DNA of 64,000 nt from Immundisolibacter sp049322795 (GCA_049322795.1 JBMOQH010000025.1:62001-126000); one strand, 5' to 3'. Shown: positions 36,828 through 46,187, counted from the stretch's first letter. Program-made: numbers and translations. Notes: generated from the sequence alone by a model not told the origin.

Positions 36828-38521
36828 CAACGCCCCTCGTCGGCGCGCAGCGTGCCGTGGGCGATGTGCAGCACCTGATCGGACACGTCGAGCAACGCCG
36901 GGCGGTGGGTGATGGCAAGCAGCGTATAGCGGCCCTTGAGCGCGTGCAGCGTGTCGCGCACCGCCACCTCGGCGGCAGCGTCCAGCGCCGACGTGGGCTC
37001 GTCCAGGATCAGCAGCGCCGGTTCATGCACCAGCGCGCGGGCAATGGCGATGCGCTGGCGCTGGCCACCCGACAGCTTGCCGCCGCGCTCGCCGACCGGC
37101 GTGTCGAGTCCCTGCGGCAGCGCGGAAACGAAGTCCCGGGCGCCTGCCTGGCGCAGTGCCCGCTCGGCGTCCTCGCGCGTCAGGTTCGGATCGCCAAGGG
37201 TCACGTTCACGAGCACGCTGTCGTGCAGCAGCAAGGTTTCCTGTGGCACGTAGCCGATCATCCGCCGCCAGGCGCGCCGGTCCAGCGTGTCGAGCGGCAC
37301 GCCGTCCACCAGGACCGCGCCGGCCTGCGGGCGCAGCAGGCCGATGACGATGTCGACCAGCGTCGTCTTGCCGGCGCCGGATGGGCCGATCAGCGTCGTG
37401 AGCCGGCCGGCCGGGATGGCGAGATCGACACCATCCAGCACCATCCGGTCACCGTAGGCAAAGCGCACGCCTCGCAACTCGATGCCATGGTCGAGGGCGG
37501 GGGGCGCGCCCCCGGCCGGTGGCTCGGCCGCCGCCTGCGCCCGCTCGATGGCCGCGTGTACACGCCAGTAGGCGGTGCCGGAAGCCACCATGGCCTGGTA
37601 GTGACGCTGCGCCTTGCTGAAATAACCGAGCACCCGCGCCAGCAGAAAGATCACCACCATCACCGAGCCGAGCGACAGGCCGAGGTGCGCGATTGCGAGG
37701 TACAGCCCGCCGGCCGCCAGGGCGGCGAACAGCGGGTCCTGCACCGCCGGCAGCGCCTCCTTGGCGATCACCTGCTTGCGTAGCGCCTTGTCGATCTGGC
37801 GCGTCTGCGCCACCAGGATGCCGTCGGCGAGATCCTCGCGCCCCATGGCCTTGAGTGGTTTGACCGACTGCAGCACGTCGGTGAGATAGACCACCAGCGC
37901 CGCCGTGAGCTTTTGCTGACGCTTGGCGGCGCGGCGCGCCCGGCTCACCAGCCCGCCCATGCCACCCATCAGCACGCCACCCAGCAGCAGCGCCGCCAGC
38001 GTTGCCTGCCAGGACACCAGCAACGCCAGCCCGCTGTAGATGAGCGCCTGCACCAGCACGGTCATCATCTGCGCGGCACAGAAGTAGGTGTTGGCCGCCT
38101 GATTGGTCTCGCCGGAAATGGCGTTCGACAGCGAGCCGATCGGCGTGTGCAGGTAGTACTCCCAGCGGCTAGACAGCGCCGCACGCAGCAGCCGCTGGCG
38201 CAGATCGGTCGCCACGCGCGCCATGGTGTAGCCGACCTGGGCGTTGGCGGCCAGCGAGATCAGCGCCTTGACCACCATGGCCACCACCATCAGTGCCAGC
38301 ATCGGACCGAGCTGCGGCGGAATACCCAGCGCCGACAGGAACTGCGTCACCTGCTGCGCCGGCAGCGGTTGACCGACGCTGTCGTCGCCGGCCACCGACA
38401 CCAGCATCGCCAGCAGCGAGGACAGACCCACTCCGTCCAGCAGACCGGCCAGCAGCAGTGACGCCAGCGTCAGCAGACTGCGCCCCGGATAGGCGCGCGC
38501 CAGGTGCAGCAGCACGCGCAT
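36827..38521 (-). CDS. MsbA-like ABC exporter (fused membrane and ATPase domains)
   Basis: A 564-residue half-transporter with about six membrane helices in residues 1-320 and a C-terminal ATPase. Motifs: Walker A GPSGAGKTTLVD, signature LSGGQRQRIAIARAL, Walker B LLILDEPTSALD and H-loop ITHRP. It follows a glycosyltransferase and precedes an LpxL-like acyltransferase, so a lipid or glycolipid substrate is likely. Substrate is not determined by sequence. Confidence 0.92.
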   Translation of the reverse strand: MRVLLHLARAYPGRSLLTLASLLLAGLLDGVGLSSLLAMLVSVAGDDSVGQPLPAQQVTQFLSALGIPPQLGPMLALMVVAMVVKALISLAANAQVGYTMARVATDLRQRLLRAALSSRWEYYLHTPIGSLSNAISGETNQAANTYFCAAQMMTVLVQALIYSGLALLVSWQATLAALLLGGVLMGGMGGLVSRARRAAKRQQKLTAALVVYLTDVLQSVKPLKAMGREDLADGILVAQTRQIDKALRKQVIAKEALPAVQDPLFAALAAGGLYLAIAHLGLSLGSVMVVIFLLARVLGYFSKAQRHYQAMVASGTAYWRVHAAIERAQAAAEPPAGGAPPALDHGIELRGVRFAYGDRMVLDGVDLAIPAGRLTTLIGPSGAGKTTLVDIVIGLLRPQAGAVLVDGVPLDTLDRRAWRRMIGYVPQETLLLHDSVLVNVTLGDPNLTREDAERALRQAGARDFVSALPQGLDTPVGERGGKLSGGQRQRIAIARALVHEPALLILDEPTSALDAAAEVAVRDTLHALKGRYTLLAITHRPALLDVSDQVLHIAHGTLRADEGR

Positions 38522-38524
38522 GAC

Positions 38525-40075
38525 TCAGCGCACCCGCCGCACGGCGTCCGGCCGGTAGCCGTCGGCGATGCGGTAGTAAAGGTGGCGGGCCACCTGGCCG
38601 CGCCAGCGAATGGTCTGCTCGCGGATCGGGCCGACGTTGACCAGCGAGGCCTCGACTGCGGGATCCGCCAGCGGTTTGGGCTTGAAATGAACCAGCAACA
38701 CCGGCCGCTTGCCGTTGCTGTCGTCGTCGAACCAGTACTCGAACATGGCGCCGGTGCCGCCCACCAGATTGCGCGAGGTGATGTTGTCGCGCCGGCCGTC
38801 GACATCATGGAAGGCGAGGCCCGCTGCGATCGACCACTTGCTCATGCCCACCACCAGCGGGCGCTGGCCGGTGTCGCGCTCAATCTGCCGCTCGAGCTCG
38901 TGCACGGCGCGGGCCGCCGGCGGCCAGGCCAGATAGGCCACGTTGCGGGTGGGGTACGGCACGCCCGGCAGGCCCCACACGATGTACACGGCCGCCGTGC
39001 CGTAGACCGCGGCCAGACCATACAGCGTCGGACGCCACAGACGCGCGAGCGCCGTCCGCAACCGATCCCCGGCCGGCACGGGCAACACCAGCGTGGCGGC
39101 CAGAAACGGCAGCAGCCCGATGAACGCCGGACCCGTCCAGTGGAAATGCGGGTAGTTGAACAGGCTGAACACGAAAAACACGCCAAACGGCACCGCCGCC
39201 GTCCACAGCAAAAAGCGCCGGCTGCGCGCGTCCGCCACCGCCTGCGCCCGCCAGGCGGGGCGGGTGGCGACGCCCCAGGCGGCCAGCGCGCCGGTCGGAA
39301 ACAGCAGCACCAGCACATGACCGACCAGCAGGTGGGTCGAGAATTCGAACGCCTGCTGCATGCGCCGGCTGCCCTGGAACGCGAACGACGCCCAGTCGTG
39401 CTGCGCGTTCCAGATCAGTACCGGCGAGAACAGGGCGACCGCCAGCAGCACCGAGAAGTACGGTTGCGGGCGTGTCAGCCAGCGCCGGGCGGCCGAATCG
39501 GTCAGCAGAAAACCGGCCGCGCCGGCCGCCAACAGCACGATCGGATACTTGGCCAGCATGCCGAGCCCCATGGCCAGCCCCACGCCCCACCACGCGCGAG
39601 CGTCGTCCAGCACCAGCACGCGGTGCAGATAGAACAGGCCCGCCGCCCAGGCGGCAACCAGCGGCGCGTCCGGCGTCATCAGAAAACCGGACAGGAAAAA
39701 CGCCGGCAGCGCGCAGCCCAGCAGCACGGCGCCGAGGGCCACCTCGCGCCGGCCGCTCACCGCAAGGGCAAGGCGATAGACGTACGCGAGCGCGATCAGC
39801 CCGCAGGCAATGGCGCCGATGCGCACGCCGCCCGGCGTGTTTCCGAACAGCTGCGTGCCAACCCAGTTCAGCCAGGCCACCAGCGGGGGGTGGTCCAGAA
39901 ACGCGAGATCGATATTCCGGGAATAAAACCAGTAATACGCCTCGTCGACGATCGGCTCGGCCAGCGGGAAAAACACCAGACGCAGGGCGATGAAAACCCC
40001 GGCCAGTCCGAGCAGCAGCCGAGCGGACACGAGCGGGGAAACGGCCGCTGCGGCGGCCGGCGGGGGTGACTTCAC
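38525..40075 (-). CDS. ArnT/PMT-type membrane glycosyltransferase
   Basis: About 516 residues with roughly a dozen membrane segments. The first periplasmic loop has the DEAYYWFYSRNIDLAFLDHPPL-type motif (about residues 46-67) with the acidic residues and HPP typical of polyprenyl-phosphate sugar transferases. The start is uncertain: GTG at 40075 sits just before the first helix, while a GTG at 40129 adds a Pro/Ala-rich leader and lies 4 bases after the upstream stop. Probably modifies lipid A or another envelope glycan. Confidence 0.85.
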   Translation of the reverse strand: MKSPPPAAAAAVSPLVSARLLLGLAGVFIALRLVFFPLAEPIVDEAYYWFYSRNIDLAFLDHPPLVAWLNWVGTQLFGNTPGGVRIGAIACGLIALAYVYRLALAVSGRREVALGAVLLGCALPAFFLSGFLMTPDAPLVAAWAAGLFYLHRVLVLDDARAWWGVGLAMGLGMLAKYPIVLLAAGAAGFLLTDSAARRWLTRPQPYFSVLLAVALFSPVLIWNAQHDWASFAFQGSRRMQQAFEFSTHLLVGHVLVLLFPTGALAAWGVATRPAWRAQAVADARSRRFLLWTAAVPFGVFFVFSLFNYPHFHWTGPAFIGLLPFLAATLVLPVPAGDRLRTALARLWRPTLYGLAAVYGTAAVYIVWGLPGVPYPTRNVAYLAWPPAARAVHELERQIERDTGQRPLVVGMSKWSIAAGLAFHDVDGRRDNITSRNLVGGTGAMFEYWFDDDSNGKRPVLLVHFKPKPLADPAVEASLVNVGPIREQTIRWRGQVARHLYYRIADGYRPDAVRRVR

Positions 40076-40133
40076 GGTGGGAAGGCTTGGGCGGGCGGGG
40101 GCGCGGCATGATACCGCCGCCGCCCGCACCGGT

Positions 40134-40544
40134 TCAGGCGTGCTTCTGGATCAGCTCGATACGGTAGCCGTCCGGGTCTTCGGCGAAGGCGATCACCGTC
40201 GTGCCGTGCTGCATCGGCCCGGCCTCGCGCACCACCTTGCCGCCGCGGGCGCGGATGGCGTCGCAGGTGGCGTAGGCGTCGTCCACCTCGATGGCGACGT
40301 GACCGAAGCCGGTGCCGAGCTCATAGGACGGCGTATCCCAGTTGTGCGTCAGTTCGATCATCGGCGCGGTGCCCGCCGCGGCGGTGACGTTATCGTCTTT
40401 TTCCACGTAACCCACGAACGCCAGCGTAAAGCGTCCGCCTGGAAAGTCGTTTCGGGACACCAGTGTCATGCCCAGTACGTCGGTATAGAAGGCGATCGAG
40501 CGGTCCAGATCGCCCACTCGCAGCATGGTGTGCAGGATGCGCAT
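40134..40544 (-). CDS. gloA: Lactoylglutathione lyase (glyoxalase I)
   Basis: Detoxifies methylglyoxal with glutathione; 136 residues. The four metal ligands are in place: His in RILHTML, Glu in MIELTHN, His in GHVAIEV and Glu in RIELIQK. The ATG at 40544 gives the normal length. First gene of the leftward envelope operon, divergent from tRNA-Phe. Confidence 0.96.
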   Translation of the reverse strand: MRILHTMLRVGDLDRSIAFYTDVLGMTLVSRNDFPGGRFTLAFVGYVEKDDNVTAAAGTAPMIELTHNWDTPSYELGTGFGHVAIEVDDAYATCDAIRARGGKVVREAGPMQHGTTVIAFAEDPDGYRIELIQKHA

Positions 40545-40601
40545 GGCGGTTCTCCGGCGGTGGCGTGAGCATGAAGACGGGGCCCAGGATGGTAGCGTGC
40601 C

Positions 40602-40631
40602 TTGACGCGCCGCCAAGCCGACGCATTTAAT
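40602..40631 (+). promoter_or_regulatory. Probable promoter of tRNA-Phe
   Basis: TTGACG (40602-40607) and TTTAAT (40626-40631) are 18 bases apart. They are followed by a very GC-rich stretch typical of stringently controlled stable-RNA promoters, and lie 58 bases before the tRNA. Confidence 0.55.
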
Positions 40632-40689
40632 ACGCACCCCGCGCGCCCGGTGCGCCAGGCACCCTCCACGGCGCGCGGACGTCACGCCC

Positions 40690-40765
40690 GGCCAGGTAGC
40701 TCAGTCGGTAGAGCAGTGGACTGAAAATCCACGTGTCGGTGGTTCGATTCCGCCCCTGGCCACCA
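40690..40765 (+). tRNA. tRNA-Phe (anticodon GAA)
   Basis: A 76-base cloverleaf with encoded CCA. The acceptor stem GGCCAGG pairs with CCTGGCC. The anticodon stem GTGGA/TCCAC encloses the loop CTGAAAA with anticodon GAA. The D-arm (GCTC...GAGC) and the T-arm with GGTTCGATTCC are standard. No other tRNA is seen next to it. Confidence 0.97.
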
Positions 40766-41115
40766 TTTCGCGCCCAAATCTTCCCTGCCTTGGCGCTCTC
40801 GGCGCCAAGCCTGGCGAACGTTTCCCTTTGGGTTCGCCACCGGTTCGGAGACTGCACGGGACGTCCAGTTTGACCACCCCGACCGACTGAACCACAGGCG
40901 TTCGGCAATGCACCGTCGCCAGAAAACGACGGCTGGAACGCCTCGGCGGCTTTCAGAAGTCGTGGGAGTCCGCCGCCGGATTGTGCAGCGTAGCGAAGCC
41001 CGCCACGGCCAGCGGGCCATGGCTTTTCGGAAAGACGGCTTCGGGCGTCACGCCGGCCGCCGTTGTTTGGAGATGGCGGAAATTCCAGGTGGCGCGCAAA
41101 CGACACTCGTGCCCC
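40766..41115. other. 350-base gap with no recognisable gene
   Basis: Between tRNA-Phe and the convergent methyltransferase no open frame resembles a known protein and no RNA gene is apparent. I also see no integrase or duplicated tRNA 3' end that would mark an inserted element. Confidence 0.5.
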
Positions 41116-42138
41116 TCAACCCGGTCGGCCCGCCACGGTGACGCTGATCAGGCCCGGCGGCGGCACGGCCTGCGAGTGGATGGCGAAGCCGGCGCCCTCC
41201 AGCAGCGCGCGCTGCTCGCCGAGCGGCACGAAGGGGTTGCCCCAGAAAATTTCCAGCGCCTGCGTGATGGCCGTGTTCTTGGCGCCGCGCAGATCCTCCA
41301 GGCGGTCCGGGTAGGGCTCATCCACCACCAGCAGCACGCCGCCGGGGCGCAGGGCGGCAAACGCGCGCTGCAGGATGGTGTCGCGCACCGCCGGGCGGGT
41401 TTCGTGCAGCACCTGGATCAGGGTGACCAGATCATGCTGCGCGTCGTCGTCCACGGTTTCGGCAGCGGCCAGGTGGGCCTGTGCGCGGTCCGACAGTCCG
41501 GCGCGGGTCAGGCGCGCATTGGCGGCGTCCACGGAGCGCGGCTCCACGTCCACGCCGGTGATGCGCGCGTGTGGCAGGGCGCGGGCGAGTGCTTCCATGG
41601 CGCCGCCGCTGCCGCAGCCAAGGTCCAGGATGTGCAGGTCGTCGCGGCCGGCCAGTCCCGGCAGCTTGGGTATCACCGCGCCGGCCACGAAGGCCGCGAT
41701 GCCGTGCGTGACCACCGCCACGCCGGCGATGAACTCGGCGTCGTGGTCCTGGTAGGGGTACGTCGCGCCGGATCTGAGCAGCGCCGGCATGCGCTCGAAA
41801 TCGCGCCCGCACACGTGTTCGAATGCCGCCATGCTGGCCAGGTAGCCCGGGCTTTCCGGGCGCGCCAGCGCCGGGGCCATGTGCTCGGCGAGACGGTAGC
41901 GGCCATCGGTGCAATCCAGCAGTTCCAGCGCGTATCCGGCGCGCAGCAGGTGCTCGGTGTAGGTGGCGTCCCAGCCCTGCGCGGCGGCGAGTTCGGCGCT
42001 GGTGGCGCCCTCGCCTGGACGGTCGAGGGCCGCGAACAGGCCGACTTCCACCCCGAGCGCGATGTAGCGCGTGGCGTTGTAGCCCACCAGGTACTCCACC
42101 AGGCGCTGCATCTGCGTGTTGCGGTCGGGCATGGGCAT
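41116..42138 (-). CDS. SAM-dependent O-methyltransferase-like protein
   Basis: A 340-residue class I methyltransferase. An N-terminal winged-helix/dimerisation region (VEYLVGYNATRYIALGVEVG, AELAAAQGWDATYTEHLLRAG) precedes the Rossmann domain with SAM motif ILDLGCGSGGAMEAL and the following ITGVDVEP. This layout is typical of small-molecule O-methyltransferases. Substrate unknown; it stands alone on its strand. Confidence 0.85.
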   Translation of the reverse strand: MPMPDRNTQMQRLVEYLVGYNATRYIALGVEVGLFAALDRPGEGATSAELAAAQGWDATYTEHLLRAGYALELLDCTDGRYRLAEHMAPALARPESPGYLASMAAFEHVCGRDFERMPALLRSGATYPYQDHDAEFIAGVAVVTHGIAAFVAGAVIPKLPGLAGRDDLHILDLGCGSGGAMEALARALPHARITGVDVEPRSVDAANARLTRAGLSDRAQAHLAAAETVDDDAQHDLVTLIQVLHETRPAVRDTILQRAFAALRPGGVLLVVDEPYPDRLEDLRGAKNTAITQALEIFWGNPFVPLGEQRALLEGAGFAIHSQAVPPPGLISVTVAGRPG

Positions 42139-42254
42139 CTCCGGGGTCGGGTGCGGCGTGCAAGCGTGCCATAGCCAGGGCGCGCTGCCGGCCGGCGCCT
42201 TGACAGTGGCGTCCTACAATGGCGGCCATCACCCCCGCGGACCCGCGCCCGCCG

Positions 42255-43382
42255 ATGATCCGCCCCGCCACGCTCGACGATCTGGACGCGCTGGTCGCCA
42301 TCGAGGAGCGTTGTTTCGATCTCGACCGCCTGAGCCGGCGCAGTTTTCGTCACCTGCTGACGCGCGGACACGCCCTGACGCTGGTTGCAGTGCACGAGCG
42401 GGCGGTGTGTGGCTACGGCATGCTGCTGTTCCACGAGGGCACCTCGCTCGGCCGGCTGTATTCGTTTGCCGTCGATCCGGCCTGTCGTGGACTGCGCTAC
42501 GGGCAGCGTCTGTTGCAGGCCTGCGAGCGGGCGGCGCTGGCGCGCGACTGCGTGACGCTGCGCCTGGAAGTGCGTCCGGACAACGCGCCGGCCATCCGGC
42601 TGTACGAGGCCCAGGGCTACCGCCGCTTCGGCGTGCACGAGGACTACTACGAGGACCACGCCGAGGCGTGGCGTTACGAGAAGAATCTCGCCCCGCACCT
42701 GAAGCCGGACCGCGTGCCGGTGCCCTACTACCGCCAGACGCTCGATTTCACCTGCGGTCCGGCGGCGCTGATGATGGCCATGAAGGCCCTGCAGCCGCGC
42801 CTGGCGCTCGATCGCAAGCTCGAACTGCGCCTGTGGCGCGAGTCGACCACCGTGTTCATGACCTCCGGCCACGGCGGCTGCGGGCCGTACGGCCTGGCGC
42901 TCGCCGCCTGGCAGCGCGGCTTCGACGTCGAGGTGTTCGTCAACGACGAGGGCGCGCTGTTCATCGATTCCGTGCGCAGCCCGGACAAGAAGGTCGTCAT
43001 AACCCTGGTGCAGGAAGACTTCCTGGAACAGCTGCGCGCTCTGCCGGTGCCGCTGCGCCATGGCGCGGCGAGTCTCGATCAGTTGCAGGCGGCATTCGCC
43101 GACGGTGGCATTCCCATCGTGCTGATCAGCTCGTACCGCATCTACCGCGAGAAATTTCCGCACTGGGTGGTGGTCACAGGCTTCGACGAGCGCTACGTCT
43201 ACGTGCACGACCCCTTCGTCGACGCGGACGCCGGCAAGACCCGCACCGACTGCATCAACATGCCCATCCTGAAAAAGGACTTCCAGCGCATGGCGCGCTA
43301 CGGCAAGGCCGGCCAGCGCGCGGCACTGGTGCTCCGCCGTCGCCTGCGCGGCGCCCGCCGGCCCGTCGTGGCCGCTTCCTGA
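42255..43382 (+). CDS. GNAT acetyltransferase fused to a C39-like peptidase domain
   Basis: A 375-residue two-domain protein. The N-terminal ~150 residues are a GNAT/RimI-type fold (IRPATLDDLDALVAIEERCF, then YSFAVDPACRGLRYGQRLL as acetyl-CoA site). The C-terminal half has a C39-like papain fold with Cys in QTLDFTCGPAALMMAM and His in HWVVVTGFDERYVYVHDP. The start at 42255 opens the GNAT fold directly; an ATG at 42219 would add 12 residues. It is 7 bases before the ATP-grasp gene. Confidence 0.87.
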   Translation: MIRPATLDDLDALVAIEERCFDLDRLSRRSFRHLLTRGHALTLVAVHERAVCGYGMLLFHEGTSLGRLYSFAVDPACRGLRYGQRLLQACERAALARDCVTLRLEVRPDNAPAIRLYEAQGYRRFGVHEDYYEDHAEAWRYEKNLAPHLKPDRVPVPYYRQTLDFTCGPAALMMAMKALQPRLALDRKLELRLWRESTTVFMTSGHGGCGPYGLALAAWQRGFDVEVFVNDEGALFIDSVRSPDKKVVITLVQEDFLEQLRALPVPLRHGAASLDQLQAAFADGGIPIVLISSYRIYREKFPHWVVVTGFDERYVYVHDPFVDADAGKTRTDCINMPILKKDFQRMARYGKAGQRAALVLRRRLRGARRPVVAAS

Positions 43383-43389
43383 GGACCCG

Positions 43390-44868
43390 ATGTCGATTCA
43401 TCTGATCGTGGTGGAGAACCGGCGCGACTGGCCGGCCCACTTTCCGCCGGCCATGGTGGTCACGGTGCAGGACTACCTGGCCACGCCCGAGTACCAGAAG
43501 CTGCGCGACGTGCGCGTGCTGAACCTGTGCCGCGGCTACCGCTACCTGAGCCTGGGCTACTACTGCTCGCTGCTGGCCGAGGCGCGCCGGCATCGGGTGA
43601 TTCCGGCCATGCGCGCCATCACCGATTTGTCGGCCAAGGCCATCTACAGCCTGGGCGCCGAGGATCTCGACGCGCAGGTGCATCGATCGCTGTCGCGGCG
43701 CATCGCGCGCGAGGCGGGGCGCAGCGAGTTCGAGATGGACATCTACTTCGGCCGCTGCGCCGACGAGGCGCTGCAGGATCTGGCCGAGGAGATCTTCGAC
43801 CTGTTCCCGTGCCCGCTGCTGCGGGTGGAGTTCGAGCACGACAGCAAGTGGCGCATCAGCGCCATCCGGCCGCTGTCGCTCGGCGCCCTGCCGGCGGAGG
43901 CACACAGCCTGTTCGTCGGCGCGTTCGAGGCCTACGTCAGCCGGCGCTGGCGCACGCCCAAGGTGCGCGAATCGGCCCGCTACGACATCGCCATCCTGCA
44001 CGACCCGGCCGAGAAGCTGCCGCCGACCAGCGCCCGCGGCCTGCAGCGCTTCATCCGCGCCGGCAAGAAGCTCGATCTGTCGGTCGACCTCATCACGCGC
44101 AAGGACTACGGCCGCCTGGCGGAGTACGACGGCCTGTTCATCCGCGAAACCACCGCCATCGACCACCACACCTACCGCTTCGCCAAGCGGGCGCAGGCCG
44201 AGGGCATGGCGGTAATCGACGACCCGGAGTCCATCGTCAAGTGCACCAACAAGGTGTACCTGCACGAGCTGCTGTCCGCCAACCGCGTGCCGGTGCCGCG
44301 CTCGCGGGTGCTGCAGAAGGGCCAGCTCGAGAGCCTGCCGGCCGATGCCGTCACCTACCCGGCGGTGGTGAAGATTCCGGACGGCTCGTTCTCGCGCGGC
44401 GTGCACAAGGCCGACACCCGCGAGCAGCTGGAGCAGTTTGCCCGGGCGCTGCTGCGCGAGTCGGACCTCATCCTGCTGCAGGAATTCGTGCCGACCGAGT
44501 TCGACTGGCGCATCGGCGTGCTCAACCGCCGGCCGATCTTCGCCTGCCAGTACTTCATGTCCAAGCACCACTGGCAGATCGTCAAGCACGGCGACGGCGG
44601 CCAGTTCACCGAGGGCGGCGCGCGCACGCTGGCCATCGAGGACGCGCCGGCGGCGGTGGTCAAGACCGCGCTCGCCGCCGCCAACCTGATCGGCGACGGC
44701 TTCTACGGCGTCGACATCAAGCAGTCCGGCGAGCGCGTGGTGGTCATCGAGGTCAACGACAATCCCAACGTCGACCCCGGCGTCGAGGACGCCGTGCTGG
44801 GCGACCGTCTGTACGAGCTGATCCTGGAGGACCTCGCCCGGCGACTGGACGAGCGCCGCGCGCGGTAG
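43390..44868 (+). CDS. RimK-like ATP-grasp ligase with N-terminal RimK-associated domain
   Basis: A 492-residue protein. Residues ~1-190 match the N-terminal domain that accompanies a subset of RimK-like enzymes. Residues ~195-485 form an ATP-grasp domain with the ATP-binding Lys segments (TYPAVVKIPDGSFSRGV) and the metal-binding VVIEVNDNPNVDPGVED. It is expected to ligate amino acids to a protein or peptide. It is coupled to the GNAT-C39 gene, a pairing seen as a predicted peptide-modification system. Confidence 0.88.
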   Translation: MSIHLIVVENRRDWPAHFPPAMVVTVQDYLATPEYQKLRDVRVLNLCRGYRYLSLGYYCSLLAEARRHRVIPAMRAITDLSAKAIYSLGAEDLDAQVHRSLSRRIAREAGRSEFEMDIYFGRCADEALQDLAEEIFDLFPCPLLRVEFEHDSKWRISAIRPLSLGALPAEAHSLFVGAFEAYVSRRWRTPKVRESARYDIAILHDPAEKLPPTSARGLQRFIRAGKKLDLSVDLITRKDYGRLAEYDGLFIRETTAIDHHTYRFAKRAQAEGMAVIDDPESIVKCTNKVYLHELLSANRVPVPRSRVLQKGQLESLPADAVTYPAVVKIPDGSFSRGVHKADTREQLEQFARALLRESDLILLQEFVPTEFDWRIGVLNRRPIFACQYFMSKHHWQIVKHGDGGQFTEGGARTLAIEDAPAAVVKTALAAANLIGDGFYGVDIKQSGERVVVIEVNDNPNVDPGVEDAVLGDRLYELILEDLARRLDERRAR

Positions 44869-44881
44869 AAACGAACGCGGC

Positions 44882-45058
44882 GGGAGCGGCGCCCTCGCCG
44901 CGAATCTTTCGACGAACCCCATTCGGCCCGAGGGCGGGCCTCCCACATCGAAGCCATTTGGGGAGCGGCGCCCCCGCCTCAAATCCGCCGGCCGTGCCCA
45001 TTCGGCCCGAGGCGGGCCTACCACAAAGTGTGGGAGCGGCGCCCTCGCCGCGAATCTT
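44882..45058. repeat. REP-like repeats in alternating orientation
   Basis: A 27-base unit starting GGGAGCGGCGCCCTCGCCGC occurs exactly at 44882-44908 and 45032-45058. A diverged copy lies at 44961-44986. Between them, inverted relatives occur at about 44920-44947 and 44999-45026 (ATTCGGCCCGAGG...GGGCCT). Each can fold into a hairpin. The form resembles gammaproteobacterial REP elements grouped in pairs. The rest of the 44869-45227 gap holds no gene. Confidence 0.85.
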
Positions 45059-45227
45059 CCGCGCGTGCGCTGTCGTCCGCCTCGCCGACCCTCCTGGCCG
45101 GCGCTTGTCGCACCCACTCCTGCGCCGCCGCGGCGACGGCCGGGCACAAAAACTGGACGCTCGCGCCTGACGGGCAGGTCGACATCCGGCGCATCGTGGG
45201 GCTCCCGACCCCCGCGGAGCCGCGATC

Positions 45228-46187
45228 ATGCGCACCTTGACGCTCTTTCTGACGCTGGTCCTGCTCGGCTCGACGCTCGCGCGGGCCGAGCAGATCAACG
45301 GCTTCGACGTGTCCGATGCCTTGATTCCGCGCTCGGAGATCATGAGCGGCGGGCCGCCGCGCGACGGCATCCCGGCGCTCACCGACCCGGCCTTCGAATC
45401 CGCCGCGGCGGCTGGCCTGGCGCCCGACGATCGCGTGCTGGGTCTGGCCCGCAACGGCATCGCCAAGGCCTATCCGCTGTCGATCATGACCTGGCACGAG
45501 ATCGTCAACGACCGCTTCGACGCCGAACCGGTGGTCGTCACTTACTGCCCGCTGTGCTTCACCGGCATGGCGTTCGGCGCCGCGCTGGACGGGCGCCGCC
45601 ACGACTTCGGCGTGTCCGGCCTGCTGTACTACTCCGACGTGTTGATGTACGACCGGCAGACCGAATCGCTGTGGTCGCAACTGCGGCGCGAGGCGATCAG
45701 CGGCCCGCACAAGGGCCGTCGGCTCGAACAGTTGCCCCTGCTCAACACCAGCTGGGCCGACTGGCTGGCCCGGCACCCGGACACGCGGGTGCTGTCGCGC
45801 GACACCGGCCACCGGCGCGACTACGCGGCCAACCCGTATGCGGGCTACGAACTGAGCCCGCAGGTGATGTTCCCGGTGCGCTTCCGGGCCGAGGGCTATC
45901 ACCCCAAGGAGCGGGTGCTCGGCGTGACGCTGAACGGCAAGTCGCGCGCCTGGCCGTTCATGGAGCTGACGCGCGGCGAGGCGACTTTCGCCGACCGGCT
46001 GGGCGACCAGGATCTCGTCGTGCACTTCGACCCGGTGCATGCCAGCGCCGAGGTCCGCACCGCGCAAGGCGAGGTGCTGCCCTCGACCATCGCCTACTGG
46101 TTCGCCTGGTATGCCTTCCACCCCGACACCGAGGTGTACCGGCACGCCGCGACACCGGCGCCTCAGCCGGAGCGCCCGGCCAGGTAG
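45228..46187 (+). CDS. Secreted DUF3179 protein (copy A)
   Basis: A 319-residue protein with a signal peptide (MRTLTLFLTLVLLGSTLARA). The family core is clear: ING-type opening, WHEIVNDRFD, the double-Cys motif TYCPLCFTGMAFG, GVSGLLYYSDVLMYDRQTESLW and the terminal YWFAWYAFHPDTE. Function unknown. The 3' end overlaps convergent pstB by 25 bases. A paralogue lies at 59681-60703. Confidence 0.9.
   Translation: MRTLTLFLTLVLLGSTLARAEQINGFDVSDALIPRSEIMSGGPPRDGIPALTDPAFESAAAAGLAPDDRVLGLARNGIAKAYPLSIMTWHEIVNDRFDAEPVVVTYCPLCFTGMAFGAALDGRRHDFGVSGLLYYSDVLMYDRQTESLWSQLRREAISGPHKGRRLEQLPLLNTSWADWLARHPDTRVLSRDTGHRRDYAANPYAGYELSPQVMFPVRFRAEGYHPKERVLGVTLNGKSRAWPFMELTRGEATFADRLGDQDLVVHFDPVHASAEVRTAQGEVLPSTIAYWFAWYAFHPDTEVYRHAATPAPQPERPAR

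Noticed and set aside
40690..41115. Genomic-island attachment site at tRNA-Phe
   Set aside because: No integrase gene or repeated tRNA 3' end is visible downstream, and flanking genes look chromosomal.
42199..42220. Promoter TTGACA...TACAAT before the GNAT-C39 gene
   Set aside because: The spacing is only 9 bases, too short for a sigma-70 promoter, although TACAAT alone could serve as a -10 element.
44882..45058. CRISPR array
   Set aside because: Repeats alternate in orientation and lack uniform spacers or cas genes; they fit REP elements.
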